NCBI GenBank assembly: GCA_964425915.1
Contig: CAYROO010000005.1
Location: 1-64,000 of the forward strand
DNA from: Polycyclovorans sp964425915
GTDB lineage: Bacteria; Pseudomonadota; Gammaproteobacteria; Nevskiales; Nevskiaceae
Length of the DNA stretch: 64,000 nucleotides
Reading direction: 5' to 3'
Made by a program: the position numbers and the translations under genes. Below, piece by piece: positions 18,336 through 27,040 of this stretch. The notes under the pieces were generated by a model, which was not told the DNA's origin, did no database searches, and worked only from the letters and a program-made list of their open reading frames with translations. Each line of letters opens with the position of its first letter. Position 1 is the first letter of the stretch.

Positions 18336-19294
18336 CCGCGACAGGCGTCGAGCGCGATGTCGCCGACTTCGGGTGGCGCCAGCCGCATCGTGCGCAGGCG
18401 ACCCTGCAGCGCCAGCAGGCAGGCGGGATAGTTGGTGATGATGCCGTCCACGCCGATATCGATGAGCCGCTGGATGTCGGTCTCGCGATCCGCCGTCCAC
18501 GGCACCACCTGCTTGCCAGCCGCGTGCGCGGCGCCGACAAAGTTGGCGGTGAGGTCGGTCGAGCCAAAGTTTGGCGCCACGAACTCATGGCCCAGTAGCG
18601 TTGCATAGCTGAGGTTGGCGTAGGCGGCGGCCGGCGTCAGAAACAGCGTGCGGATCCCGCGGTCGAGTCGTTTGACGCTGTCGATCGCCGTTGGGTTGAA
18701 GGATTGCACGATGATGCGATCGGAGATCCCGCTGGCCTGGATCAACGGCACCAGCGCCGCCGCTGCCTGGCTGCCCAAGGGGTCGCGGGGATTGATCTTG
18801 ATTTCGATGGTGACGGTCGGTGCATAGGCGCCCTGATACGTCGCCGCCAGTGCGAACAAGGCCTCGGCAGTGGGCACCGACACCCCCTGTCCGCGCAGCG
18901 GGTGTTGACGATCTTCCGCAGGCGAGGTGGTGGACTGCCCGGGGCTCCACCAGTAGGCTGCATCGCAGTCCTGCAGCGCGGCGAGGGTGATGTCGGCGAC
19001 CGCACCAGTACAGTCGGTGGTGCGATCCAGCGTGTCGTCGTGCATCAGCACCGGGACTCCGTCGGCGGTCAGCAGCATGTCGGCTTCCCAGTCGTCCGCA
19101 CCCAGCCGCGCAGCGTTGTCGAAGGCCATCAAGGTGTTTTCTGGGGCATAGGCGGCGCCGCCCCGGTGTGCTGACACGAACGGCACATCGGTGAACGACG
19201 GCGGCGGAGCGTCGGCGCCGGCCAGGGGCGCCGATCCGCCGCAGGCACTGAGCAGGCTCAGGGTGGACAGGGCGACCAGGGTGCGGAGATGCAT
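18332..19294 (-). CDS. Glycerophosphodiester phosphodiesterase lipoprotein
   Basis: Hydrolyses glycerophosphodiesters to glycerol-3-phosphate and an alcohol. The 320-residue protein starts with a lipoprotein signal (lipobox LSAC). It shows the GDPD core: SAHRGGAAYAPENTLMAFD, WEADMLLTADGVPVLMHDDT with the metal ligands, LDRTTDC, and VTIEIKINP. The C-terminal strand GVDGIITNYP is also typical. ATG at 19294 is chosen because it begins the lipoprotein signal; the longer frame to 19342 has no signal. It follows the DUF3604 gene by 29 bp, so both are likely cotranscribed. Confidence 0.9.
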   Translation of the reverse strand: MHLRTLVALSTLSLLSACGGSAPLAGADAPPPSFTDVPFVSAHRGGAAYAPENTLMAFDNAARLGADDWEADMLLTADGVPVLMHDDTLDRTTDCTGAVADITLAALQDCDAAYWWSPGQSTTSPAEDRQHPLRGQGVSVPTAEALFALAATYQGAYAPTVTIEIKINPRDPLGSQAAAALVPLIQASGISDRIIVQSFNPTAIDSVKRLDRGIRTLFLTPAAAYANLSYATLLGHEFVAPNFGSTDLTANFVGAAHAAGKQVVPWTADRETDIQRLIDIGVDGIITNYPACLLALQGRLRTMRLAPPEVGDIALDACRG

Positions 19295-19323
19295 GGCGGC
19301 TTGGTTTCCTTGGTAGGGTGACG

Positions 19324-20619
19324 TCATTGGCCCCGGATCCACACGGGCGCGAGGTAAGCCGCTGAGGTGCCGTCATCGCGGTCGGCGCGCACGAAGTACC
19401 AACGGGTGTCCGACGCCACCACCGGCAGCGCGAAGCGAGCCCGGCCCTCAGCGTCAGCAGGGGCGGAACTGATCGTCTCGCCACCTGGGCCGTACAGCCG
19501 GTACTGGCCCACGAAAGGCGCACCATCGGCTTCTTCGATCTGCACATCGAGCGCAATAGGGGCTGCCGTCACAGGGCAGTCCAGCTGGGCCCCCATGGGG
19601 GCCTGGTGGTCAACGATCAGCGACGCGTGGAGCCGCTCGCCGGGACTCAGGGCGTAAGTGCGCCGGGCCATCCAGGCCTCGCGGAATCCGGCTTCATCAA
19701 GGCGGGTGGCGAGCGTAACGGTCTTCGGTCGGCTGTCGGCACCGAAGGACACTCCGTGCTCATCCTCGGCGCCGACCGGCGCCAGACGCCAGCCGGCGTC
19801 CAGCGCGCGGGCATAGTCTGCGAGGTAGCGATCGCCGCCGTTGCTGTCGTTGTAGACCTCCATGCCAAACATTCTTGGTACCGCCTCGGGGACCAAGGCG
19901 TAGTCGTTCCAATTGCAGCCGGGATCGGTATCGGTCAGGCACTTGTCCGAGGGGTGGTTGAAATGCCCCAACCCATCATTGCCGCCGCCGAACGGTACGG
20001 GCGCCAGCAGGCTGCCCCCCAACCCTGGGGTGTCCGGTGCCCGTGTGAACCACTGCCAGAACGTCTCCATCGTCACCAGGTACCCGAGGTCGGTCTTGGC
20101 GTTGCTGAAATTGCGGCTGAAGTAGACGTTGATATGGCCGAACCGGTCCGAGGTCCACTCGAAGCCGCGGATGGCCAGAAAATCGGCCTGGCTCGCCGCC
20201 GCTGCCTGTTCCGCGATGCGTCGCCACTTCACCCATTCATCGGCGGTGGGTGTCAGGCAGGTGAGCAGTCCATCGGGGGTGGAAAAGCAGTCGTCACCGA
20301 CGGATAGAAACACCAGTGGGTCCAGGGTGTCGCTGTGCTCGCTGCCTCCGGCAAAGGCGTATCCGGCATCGCGAATCTGCCGGTAGTAGTCCGCCGGTAC
20401 CGTATGAATATCGCCGTCGGAATAGCTGCTGTGCGCATGCAGGGTGCCCGTGTAATGGCGCAAGGCCGACAGCGGCGGACCCGCATAGGGCGCGCAGCGG
20501 GGCGTCGCCGAGGTCGGTGGCGTGGGCGTCATCACGACATCCAGGGGCGCACTGCCACCGCAGGCGGCGAGCAGGGTGGTTGGCAGCGCGGTACGCAGAA
20601 CGCGAAACAGGGCCTTCAT
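19324..20619 (-). CDS. DUF3604 (PHP-like phosphoesterase) lipoprotein
   Basis: A 431-residue secreted lipoprotein (lipobox LAAC, then GGSAPLDV). The PHP-type metal site appears as TLHAHSSYSDGD near residue 60, with further ligand candidates in GGSEHSD, GFEWTSDRFGHINVYF, GHFNHPSD and GAEDEHGVSFG. This is the pattern of DUF3604/CehA-like metallo-phosphoesterases. The C-terminus is a small beta domain. Pairing with a GDPD lipoprotein suggests extracytoplasmic phosphoester scavenging, but this is inference. Confidence 0.83.
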   Translation of the reverse strand: MKALFRVLRTALPTTLLAACGGSAPLDVVMTPTPPTSATPRCAPYAGPPLSALRHYTGTLHAHSSYSDGDIHTVPADYYRQIRDAGYAFAGGSEHSDTLDPLVFLSVGDDCFSTPDGLLTCLTPTADEWVKWRRIAEQAAAASQADFLAIRGFEWTSDRFGHINVYFSRNFSNAKTDLGYLVTMETFWQWFTRAPDTPGLGGSLLAPVPFGGGNDGLGHFNHPSDKCLTDTDPGCNWNDYALVPEAVPRMFGMEVYNDSNGGDRYLADYARALDAGWRLAPVGAEDEHGVSFGADSRPKTVTLATRLDEAGFREAWMARRTYALSPGERLHASLIVDHQAPMGAQLDCPVTAAPIALDVQIEEADGAPFVGQYRLYGPGGETISSAPADAEGRARFALPVVASDTRWYFVRADRDDGTSAAYLAPVWIRGQ

Positions 20620-20697
20620 CAGAACTCTCCAGCAAACGCCAGCGTAGTGCGGGCGGGTGACGGCCGAGTGACGGACCCAGCCAGGTGGGATCGCCCC

Positions 20698-21351
20698 CTA
20701 GCGGGGTGCGGCGAGCCGCTCCAGGCCGCCCCAGAGCAAATCCATGCAGTACTGAACCACCGCCGCCCGCGGCGTCTGCGGCTGCGTGCGCCACCATTTC
20801 GCCACCTGTTCCGCGGCGCCGGAGACACCATGCGCCAGCGCACTCAGTTGCGGCGTGGGCACAGTTGGCAGCTCGTTGCCGAGAATCTCGGCAATCCGAT
20901 CGACTGTGTGGAAGCGCAGGGCGCGGGCTTCGTGTTCGGCCGAGCCGGCGACCGCGGCGCCGCCACCGAACAGGACGTCCCAGGCACCGGCCTGATCGTC
21001 GACGAAGCCGAAGTAGGCATCCAAGCCCGCCTCGACGCGGCCGCGAGCATCGCTTGCCGTCGTAACGGCGGCGAGGATGCGTTGCTCCAGCTGTTGGCGC
21101 GCCGCTGACAGGCAGGCGAGATAGATGCCGTCCTTGGAGCCGAAGCAGTTGTAGACGATCGGACGCGTGACACCAGCCGCCGCGGCGATGTCCTCGATGG
21201 TGGTGCCCTGGTAGCCCTTACGCGCGAACGAGGCCTGTGCCACCGCGATCAACTGGGCCCGCCGGGCTTCTTTCGGCAGGCGGGCAGCCGCGCCGTGCTT
21301 GGCGGTGCGGCGGGGCGGCACCTTGCGTGACTGCCTCGGGCTGGGGGACAT
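20698..21351 (-). CDS. TetR/AcrR family transcriptional regulator
   Basis: A 217-residue TetR repressor with a basic N-terminal tail (RKVPPRRTAKHG) and the HTH block QASFARKGYQGTTIEDIAAA followed by VTRPIVYNCFGSKDGIYLA. It is divergent from the DUF6351 gene. The gap at 21370-21390 contains an imperfect dyad (TTTCAC-AAGC-GTAAGA) that may be its operator, but the arms match poorly. Confidence 0.85.
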   Translation of the reverse strand: MSPSPRQSRKVPPRRTAKHGAAARLPKEARRAQLIAVAQASFARKGYQGTTIEDIAAAAGVTRPIVYNCFGSKDGIYLACLSAARQQLEQRILAAVTTASDARGRVEAGLDAYFGFVDDQAGAWDVLFGGGAAVAGSAEHEARALRFHTVDRIAEILGNELPTVPTPQLSALAHGVSGAAEQVAKWWRTQPQTPRAAVVQYCMDLLWGGLERLAAPR

Positions 21352-21509
21352 ATCAGGTCTGGTAATTAAGTTTCACAAGCGTAAGATAACTGGTGCGCAC
21401 CGTCATCCGAGACGGGCGCAGCGGTCCGGCGAGGCGCCCAAGCCGGTCGGACCCATACAAGGCTGGCGGCACGGACCGCGAGTCATCGAAGTTTGGAGGA
21501 GAGAAGTTG

Positions 21510-23849
21510 ATGCGGAACTGGAATCGCGCGGTCGCGCCGCTGGTGCTGTGGCCCCTTGCCTTGCTGTCTGCCTGTGGCGGCAGCGATCCCCTCGCGGTAA
21601 CCGCCGGTAGCGGTGGCGGCGGCAACGCCGGCGTCGCACCGGTGATCGAGGTGCTGTCCAATCGTGCCGACATGATCAGTGGCGGCGATGCCCTGGTCGC
21701 TGTGCGCTCGGCCGATGGCGAGGCCCTACCGGGCCTCAGCGTCGATCTCAATGGCAGCGATGTCACCGCCCGATTCGTGGCGGTATCCGATGACCGCAAG
21801 ATCGCCCGCATCGAGGGCCTGCAGCGCGGTGACAACACGCTGATCGCGCGTGTCGGCGCGGCGCAGGCGGAGAGCCGCATCCATAACTACCCGAACGAGG
21901 GGCCCATCTTCTCGCGCCCCGAAATCAAGCGGATCCGGTGTCAGGACGGGGCCGTCGATCTGTTTTGCAACCAGCCGGCCGAGTACACCCTGTTGTATCG
22001 CCCCGTCTCGCCAATCATCGACGTCACCCAGGGCATCCTCGAAGGGCTGCTCGATGAGCCGCCAGTGGTCCGCCTGGGCACCGAACTGTTGCCCTACGAC
22101 CCCGAGAATCCGCCGAACGATGTGGCGATGACCACCACGCAGGATGGGCAGACGGTGCCCTTCATCGTCCGCCAGGAGTTGGGCTACCAGGACCGCGATC
22201 AGTACAAGATTCTGACCCTGTTCAACCCCGAGCAGCCTTGGGAGCCCTGGGCGCCGCAGCCGCAGTGGAACGGCAAGCTGCTGATCACCCACGGCGGCAA
22301 CTGTGGCGCCAAGTACACACCGGGCAGCGCGCCGCTTGATGACTACTCGGGCACCTTCGGTGACATCCCGCTGATCGAGCCCAGCTACATCTACGCCTTG
22401 GGCAAGGGCTACGCAGTGCTGTCGACCGCCCTCGCCAACACCGGGCACAACTGCGACGTCGCGCTCAATGCCGAGTCGATCATGATGGCCAAGGAGCGCT
22501 TCGTGGAGCAGTACGGCCCGTTGCGCTACACCATTGGGACCGGGTGTTCGGGCGGTTCCATCGCGCAGGCCACCATCGCCAACGCCTATCCGGGGCTGTA
22601 CCAGGGGCTTTTGACCATGTGCGCCTATCCGGACTCGCTGTCCGCTGGGCTGCAGTTTGCTGACCTTCACCTGATGCGCAAGTATTTCGAGGATCCCACG
22701 CGATGGGGGCCCGGCATCATCTGGAACCCCCTGCTGTGGGGACCGGTGGAAGGGCATCTCACCCATCTCAATGCCGTGGTCGCAGACACCGGCTTGTTCC
22801 AGGACGCCACCCGTGTCACCGGGAGTTGCGCCGGCGACGACAGCTACGATCCCGCCACCAACCCCACCGGACAGCGCTGCGGCATTATCGAGTGGTCTTC
22901 GCAGATCTTCGGGCCCCGCAGCCCCGAGGTGTGGTCGGATGTCGAGAAGCAGGTCGGCTTCGGGTTCACCGGCATCCCGCTCGGCAACACCGGGGTGCAG
23001 TACGGCCTCAATGCCCTGCGCGCCGGCCTGATCACGCCGGCCATGTTCGTCGATCTCAACGTCAAGATCGGTGGCCTTGATGTCGATATTCAGCCGCAGG
23101 AAGGCCGCACCCGCGCTGATCACCCGGCGGTGGCCAATGCCTATCGCAGCGGCATGATCAACATGGCCAATAATCTCGACACCGTGGCCATCATCAATTT
23201 TGTCGGCCCGGATCCGGGCATTGCACATGATTCCGTCCACGCCTGGTGGGTGCGCTGGCGCATCGAACGTGAGCACGGTAGTGCGCGCAATCATGTGATG
23301 TGGGCCGGGCCCATCCCACTACTGGGCGACCTCAAGTATGTCTATCAGGGTCTGGATGCGATGGATCGCTGGCTCGCCAATGTCGAGGCCGACACCTCCG
23401 ATACGCCGCTAGCTGACAAGATCAGCCAAGCCCGGCCCGGTGACGTCCAGGATTCCTGTGCCCTCATCGATGGCCGGCGACTGCTGGGCCAGGAGTGCAT
23501 CGATCTGTTACAGCCCCTATACGCCTATGGCACACCGCGCACCGTCGCCGGCGATACCGACACCGCAGACAACTTCGACTGCGTGCTGCGGCCGCTCAAC
23601 CGCAATGACGACTATGGCCTGCTGCCCTTCACCGATAGCCAGTGGGGCCAGCTCGAAACCCTGTTTGAAGAAGGCGTCTGCGACTACCGTGCCCCCGGTC
23701 TTGGCAAGCAGAAGACGGTATCGTGGCTGACCTATGTGGATGCCAACGGTCGCGGCATCGTCGGCGGCGAACCGCTGCCGCCGCCGCCCGCGCACTCCGC
23801 AGTCGGCACGCAGGCGCCTGCGTTCGTTTATCCGGTGCGGGACCGATAG
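21510..23849 (+). CDS. DUF6351 family secreted lipoprotein hydrolase
   Basis: A 779-residue lipoprotein (lipobox LSAC, then GGSDPLAV). An Ig-like N-terminal domain (about residues 40-125) precedes a large alpha/beta-hydrolase-like domain. The probable nucleophile elbow is GTGCSGGSIAQA near residue 344, similar in placement to the GCSTGG motif of tannase/feruloyl esterases. LLITHGGNCGAKY lies before it and HDSVHAWWVRWR may carry the histidine. Start is set by GGAGGAGAG before ATG 21510; the frame is open from 21393. Known homologues are annotated only as DUF6351; ester hydrolysis is inferred. It lies opposite a TetR gene that may control it. Confidence 0.82.
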   Translation: MRNWNRAVAPLVLWPLALLSACGGSDPLAVTAGSGGGGNAGVAPVIEVLSNRADMISGGDALVAVRSADGEALPGLSVDLNGSDVTARFVAVSDDRKIARIEGLQRGDNTLIARVGAAQAESRIHNYPNEGPIFSRPEIKRIRCQDGAVDLFCNQPAEYTLLYRPVSPIIDVTQGILEGLLDEPPVVRLGTELLPYDPENPPNDVAMTTTQDGQTVPFIVRQELGYQDRDQYKILTLFNPEQPWEPWAPQPQWNGKLLITHGGNCGAKYTPGSAPLDDYSGTFGDIPLIEPSYIYALGKGYAVLSTALANTGHNCDVALNAESIMMAKERFVEQYGPLRYTIGTGCSGGSIAQATIANAYPGLYQGLLTMCAYPDSLSAGLQFADLHLMRKYFEDPTRWGPGIIWNPLLWGPVEGHLTHLNAVVADTGLFQDATRVTGSCAGDDSYDPATNPTGQRCGIIEWSSQIFGPRSPEVWSDVEKQVGFGFTGIPLGNTGVQYGLNALRAGLITPAMFVDLNVKIGGLDVDIQPQEGRTRADHPAVANAYRSGMINMANNLDTVAIINFVGPDPGIAHDSVHAWWVRWRIEREHGSARNHVMWAGPIPLLGDLKYVYQGLDAMDRWLANVEADTSDTPLADKISQARPGDVQDSCALIDGRRLLGQECIDLLQPLYAYGTPRTVAGDTDTADNFDCVLRPLNRNDDYGLLPFTDSQWGQLETLFEEGVCDYRAPGLGKQKTVSWLTYVDANGRGIVGGEPLPPPPAHSAVGTQAPAFVYPVRDR

Positions 23850-23906
23850 CAGTCGACCTGCGGCGCAGCGGTCGGTCCGTCGCCCCGACCGAACCCTGCA
23901 GCAGGC

Positions 23907-24302
23907 TCAACTGCGATCGGTGATGCCAATGATCTTGCCGTCTTGGAAGCGGAGATCGCTCCAGCCGCTGAGGGTGATGGCTTCTCCGGCCTTCATGCCG
24001 TTCGGAAGATCCTGTGCCAGGACCGCGGAGTAGTGGATCTCAACCGTGATCTCCGGCGCGTCGGCCACCTGCGTATCAAGGTACCGGACGATTCGCTGTG
24101 TGCGCTCTGAGAACAGGGCGGCCGCCTGTTCCGCCTGGGCGCGGAAGGCTGCGATGCCAAAGGTTTGGTGCGTGATCTCGGCGCCCGACTGGTTGATGAA
24201 TGTCACCTCGGGGTGCAGCTCGCGCAACATCGCGTCGATATCGAAGGCGTTATAGGCGGCCAAGTAGCGTTCCAGTGCCGCGCGGTGGGACAAGTGCGTC
24301 AT
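23907..24302 (-). CDS. SnoaL/NTF2-like domain protein
   Basis: A 131-residue single-domain protein of the NTF2/SnoaL fold (RAALERYLAAYNAFDIDAML, EVTFINQSGAEITHQTFG, EITVEIHYSAVLA). Members include ketosteroid isomerases and polyketide cyclases as well as non-enzymes; no active-site assignment is possible. ATG 24302 is preferred over the longer frame to 24347, which adds an unlikely leader. Confidence 0.75.
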   Translation of the reverse strand: MTHLSHRAALERYLAAYNAFDIDAMLRELHPEVTFINQSGAEITHQTFGIAAFRAQAEQAAALFSERTQRIVRYLDTQVADAPEITVEIHYSAVLAQDLPNGMKAGEAITLSGWSDLRFQDGKIIGITDRS

Positions 24303-24375
24303 GAGAAACTCTCGGGTGGTCGGCAAGGTTTGGGGGCGGCCGTACAAGTGGTCGGGACTCTGGGGCCCAGGCGCC

Positions 24376-25160
24376 TCATGCGGCTGACGGTTTCAGGAAT
24401 GCCAGCAACGCGGGCGCCAGCTCTGAAGCTGCCTCCAGCTGTGGCAAGTGCCCCAGCCCAGGAAAGGAACGAAATTCTGCGCCCGGCATTCGCTTCGCGA
24501 GGGCCTTGCCCCGCGCGAGGGAAATCCATGGATCCTTCTCACCCCACATGATCATCGTCGGACAGCGAAGTTGTGCGTACATCGGCTCGATCTCTGCGGT
24601 ATATCGCTCGTCGGTCTGGGCGAACTGCCGTGTGCAACAAGGTCGTCGAGCGCAAGCTCAGTTGCCAGCGCGCCCTGTATGTAGGCTCGAACAACGGCCT
24701 CACGAATGTGGGCGGGCAGGCCGGTAAAGGCATCGATGTGCCGGCCGACATGGTCGAAGAATGCCGCTCCCCACGGCCGCAGCGCCACAACATTCATCAG
24801 AACATAGCGTGCATAGTCGCAGCCATCCAGAAGATGCGCGCGCAGGCTGACAGCCCCTCCGAAATCATGCGCAATCACGCGGGGGCGGGACAGGCCCAGG
24901 GGGTCCACCATGAAGGCAAAAATCTCCCCCTGAACATCGAGGGATGTGGGGGCGCTCGGCTGCATCTCCGACCTGCCGTAACCGGGCATGTCATACCAAT
25001 GCACGCGATATTCGGTGGCAAGGATGGGGATCAGCCGATGCCAGCTATAGGACGACCACGGCCATCCGTGCGCGAGAATCAACAGAGGGCCGTCGCCAGC
25101 GCTACCGTGGGCGACGCCCCCCGCGGGCGTCATGACCGCTTGTTCGCGGTTCCATTTCAT
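24376..25160 (-). pseudogene. Alpha/beta hydrolase (epoxide hydrolase/haloalkane dehalogenase-like) with out-of-frame deletion
   Basis: The 5' part (24640-25160) encodes HGWPWSSYSWHRLIP and the nucleophile elbow AHDFGGAVSLRA, where aspartate is the nucleophile. It reads normally to ELALDDLVA and then runs out of frame to a stop at 24552. In the adjacent frame the expected sequence continues as RQFAQTDERYTAEIEPMYAQ, then WGEKDPWI and the histidine loop GLGHLPQLEA, ending at 24376. The 15-20 residues that usually lie between these blocks are missing, so the break at about 24622-24640 is an out-of-frame deletion, not a one-base slip. The start ATG 25160 has GAGGA upstream; GTG 25175 is an alternative. 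Confidence 0.82.
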
Positions 25161-25171
25161 GGGCTTTTTCC

Positions 25172-25351
25172 TCACGGACGAGGGGGTGTGTCATCCCCGG
25201 TCTGGCTGCATGGGCGCACCGTGTAGTGGAACGAGACGGCGTATCGCTGGCAGTCGGGCGCGTTGATGGCGCCAATCAGGCCGGCGACCAAGGCTGCCCA
25301 CCAAAGAAGCAATAGGCACCACGCCCAGATGGCCCAGCGGGTCGTGCTCAC
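25172..25351 (-). CDS. Small single-span membrane protein, unrecognised
   Basis: A 59-residue protein from a GTG start that overlaps the preceding stop codon (GTGA), with one strong membrane segment (WAIWAWCLLLLWWAALVAGL) and a short polar tail containing two cysteines. Coupling and hydrophobicity suggest it is real; the longer frame to 25495 is antisense-like and rejected. Function is unknown. Confidence 0.5.
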   Translation of the reverse strand: MSTTRWAIWAWCLLLLWWAALVAGLIGAINAPDCQRYAVSFHYTVRPCSQTGDDTPPRP

Positions 25352-25938
25352 GGTGCCTGCACCCCTTGCGTCCAGGCCGCGAGCGCTGTTGCCACCCGAG
25401 CCGCCGTGACGCCCGGCCTGGTCCGCAGCACGAGGCTGCCAACCTGAATGGCGCTCACCGAGTGAATGCCTGACCGGCTTCCTGCCAGGAAGCATTCGCC
25501 CAGCGCGAAGCGGTGACCGGCGCGGAGCAGGTCAGCCAGCGACACATCGATCGCCCGTGCGGGTTTTCGCAGTGCTCCGAGGATGGCGGTCACCCGCGCG
25601 CGGGTGGCGGCGTTCTGGGGTGCGCCGCCCGACCGCGGTGTCGCGAAGCTGCCGCCCAGCTCCAGGAAAAGATCGGCGCCCATCGTGGAGGTCATCAGAC
25701 CGTTGGCGCGGTGATCGAGCCACAACACCTCGTCGCAGTGGTGCTGACGCGCCCTGATGAGCGCCATCCACGCTGGACAACAGTTGACCGGGAACGCCGC
25801 GGTGCCGACCCTGTGCTCGGCAGGGCGCGCCGACGCCAGTGCCACCCACAGGCGTTTCTCCGGACGCCGGACCTCGCCGTGCGCGACAAGGCCCGGTTGT
25901 GAGGCGCCATCGGTCGGGCGAGGTGGGTGGTATGCCAC
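25348..25938 (-). pseudogene. N-terminally truncated class IV aminotransferase/ADC-lyase-like protein
   Basis: The 196-residue frame resembles only the C-terminal half of the PLP-dependent class IV family: DEVLWLD, LFLELGGSFATP, then ATRARVTAIL and the final SLADLLRAGHRF, CFLAGSRSGIHSVSAIQ. The N-terminal half is absent. At the place where the PLP-binding lysine should be (before the DEVLWLD strand) the sequence reads FPVNCC, with asparagine apparently replacing lysine. It may be a decayed gene or a non-catalytic derivative. It begins with GTG 9 bp after the TetR stop, inside a TetR-led operon whose last gene is also broken. Confidence 0.6.
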
Positions 25939-25947
25939 GGCGCCGCA

Positions 25948-26505
25948 TCAGGCCGGGGCAGGCAGCAGGTGCTGGGCTGCTGCACGAGCGGCCCTGATCG
26001 GGTCGAGACTGCGCTCGATATGGGCGTCGACCAGTGCGCCGTCCCAAAGGGCCAGGAGTTGACGCGCAAGGACTGACGGAGCCGATGCGCCGCACCGGCT
26101 GGCCAGCACTTCGAATCGATCTCTCACCGCGGTTTTATGTTGACGCACAAGGGTGAGCAGGCGCTCATCATCGGCCCCGATATGAGCGGCCAGGTTAATG
26201 AACGCGCAGCCGCGGAAACGCTCCTTGGCGGCCAGTGTTGCGGCCAGGTCAAACAGCGACAGGATGGCAGCGCCGGGATCCGCAGCAGATTCGATGGCCG
26301 CATCCATCGCCGCCCGGCGGGATTCGGACAGCCTTGCGTAGACCGCACACGCCAGATCCTCTTTCGAGCGAAAGTGGTTGTACAGCGACATGCGCGCCAC
26401 CTCGGCATCTCGAATGATCTCGTTGATGCCGACGCGGGCGAGGCCACGGTCCTGGAACAGACGGCTTGCGGTTGTCATCAATCGTTCGGCAGCGGAGTCT
26501 TGCAT
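25948..26505 (-). CDS. TetR/AcrR family transcriptional regulator
   Basis: A 185-residue TetR repressor of the group with a GCAFINLAAH C-terminal signature. The HTH region reads LMTTASRLFQDRGLARVGIN then ARMSLYNHFRSKEDLA. It heads the cluster of truncated aminotransferase, small membrane protein and broken hydrolase. A dyad at 26521-26536, 15 bp upstream of its start, is a likely self-operator. Confidence 0.87.
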   Translation of the reverse strand: MQDSAAERLMTTASRLFQDRGLARVGINEIIRDAEVARMSLYNHFRSKEDLACAVYARLSESRRAAMDAAIESAADPGAAILSLFDLAATLAAKERFRGCAFINLAAHIGADDERLLTLVRQHKTAVRDRFEVLASRCGASAPSVLARQLLALWDGALVDAHIERSLDPIRAARAAAQHLLPAPA

Positions 26506-26520
26506 GGGGGCGAAAATAGA

Positions 26521-26536
26521 TAGACCGATCTGTCTA
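26521..26536. promoter_or_regulatory. Candidate TetR operator
   Basis: TAGAC-CGATCT-GTCTA is an inverted repeat with perfect 5-bp arms directly upstream of the TetR gene starting at 26505. It closely resembles known TetR-type sites built on AGAC...GTCT half-sites. The assignment is by position and form. Confidence 0.65.
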
Positions 26537-26613
26537 GATGGTGGATGAATAGGGGGCGACCGTCAATGCCTGGGTCGCAGCGGAGGGCGGGCGGTGTAGG
26601 CCAGGAGCCGCGA

Positions 26614-26627
26614 TTGATCTGGATCAA
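26614..26627. promoter_or_regulatory. Perfect FNR/Anr box
   Basis: TTGAT-CTGG-ATCAA matches the FNR/Anr consensus TTGAT-N4-ATCAA at every defined position. Placed at about -41, it would put the transcription start near 26662, 23 bp before the GTG of the PepSY gene, the classic class II activation geometry. This predicts induction of the downstream three-gene operon at low oxygen. Confidence 0.75.
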
Positions 26628-26684
26628 TGCGGTGCCCGTTCGGTGGCCACAGACTTGTCCGCAAGGATGCTTGGCGAGGGCATT

Positions 26685-27014
26685 GTGAATACACGAGGGC
26701 TGGCGCGTTGCGCGGCAATGGCGATCTTGGCCGTGACGGCCCCGCAGGTGTACGCCGACGACGATTGCGATGCGCCCATCGCACGTTGGCAACCGCTCAG
26801 CGCCGTGCAGGCGCTGGCACAACGCAACCACTGGCAGACACACCGCCTCAAGATTGATGACGGCTGCTACGAGATCAAAGGGGTGGACGGCGAAGGCAAC
26901 CGCTTCAAGGCAAAGCTGGACCCGGCGACGCTTGAAATCGTGAGCATGAAGCGTGCGAAAGAACGACATCGCGAGCATCCGGGCGAGCCAGCGGGGTCTG
27001 CCCCCCGAGACTGA
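26685..27014 (+). CDS. Periplasmic PepSY-domain protein
   Basis: A 109-residue exported protein. From GTG 26685, after GCGAGGG, it has a normal signal peptide (basic NTRGLAR, hydrophobic AAMAILAVTAP, cleavage after VYA); upstream ATGs at 26643 and 26667 give a less typical leader. The mature part is one PepSY_2-type domain (WQPLSAVQALAQRNHW, GCYEIKGVDGEGNRFKAKLD). It is the first gene of the FNR-box operon with DUF2271 and the flavoreductase. The domain is probably an accessory of the membrane reductase, not an enzyme. Confidence 0.8.
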   Translation: MNTRGLARCAAMAILAVTAPQVYADDDCDAPIARWQPLSAVQALAQRNHWQTHRLKIDDGCYEIKGVDGEGNRFKAKLDPATLEIVSMKRAKERHREHPGEPAGSAPRD

Positions 27015-27040
27015 AATCACCCGCCATCTGGAGAACAGCC

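Noticed and set aside
21726..23294. 522-codon open frame on the minus strand
   Set aside because: It is fully antisense to the DUF6351 gene and has no protein-family likeness; a typical long shadow frame of high-GC DNA.
24376..24582. Short frame as an independent 68-residue protein
   Set aside because: It is clearly the C-terminal end of the alpha/beta hydrolase, with the acid (WGEKDPWI) and histidine loops, separated by the frameshift.
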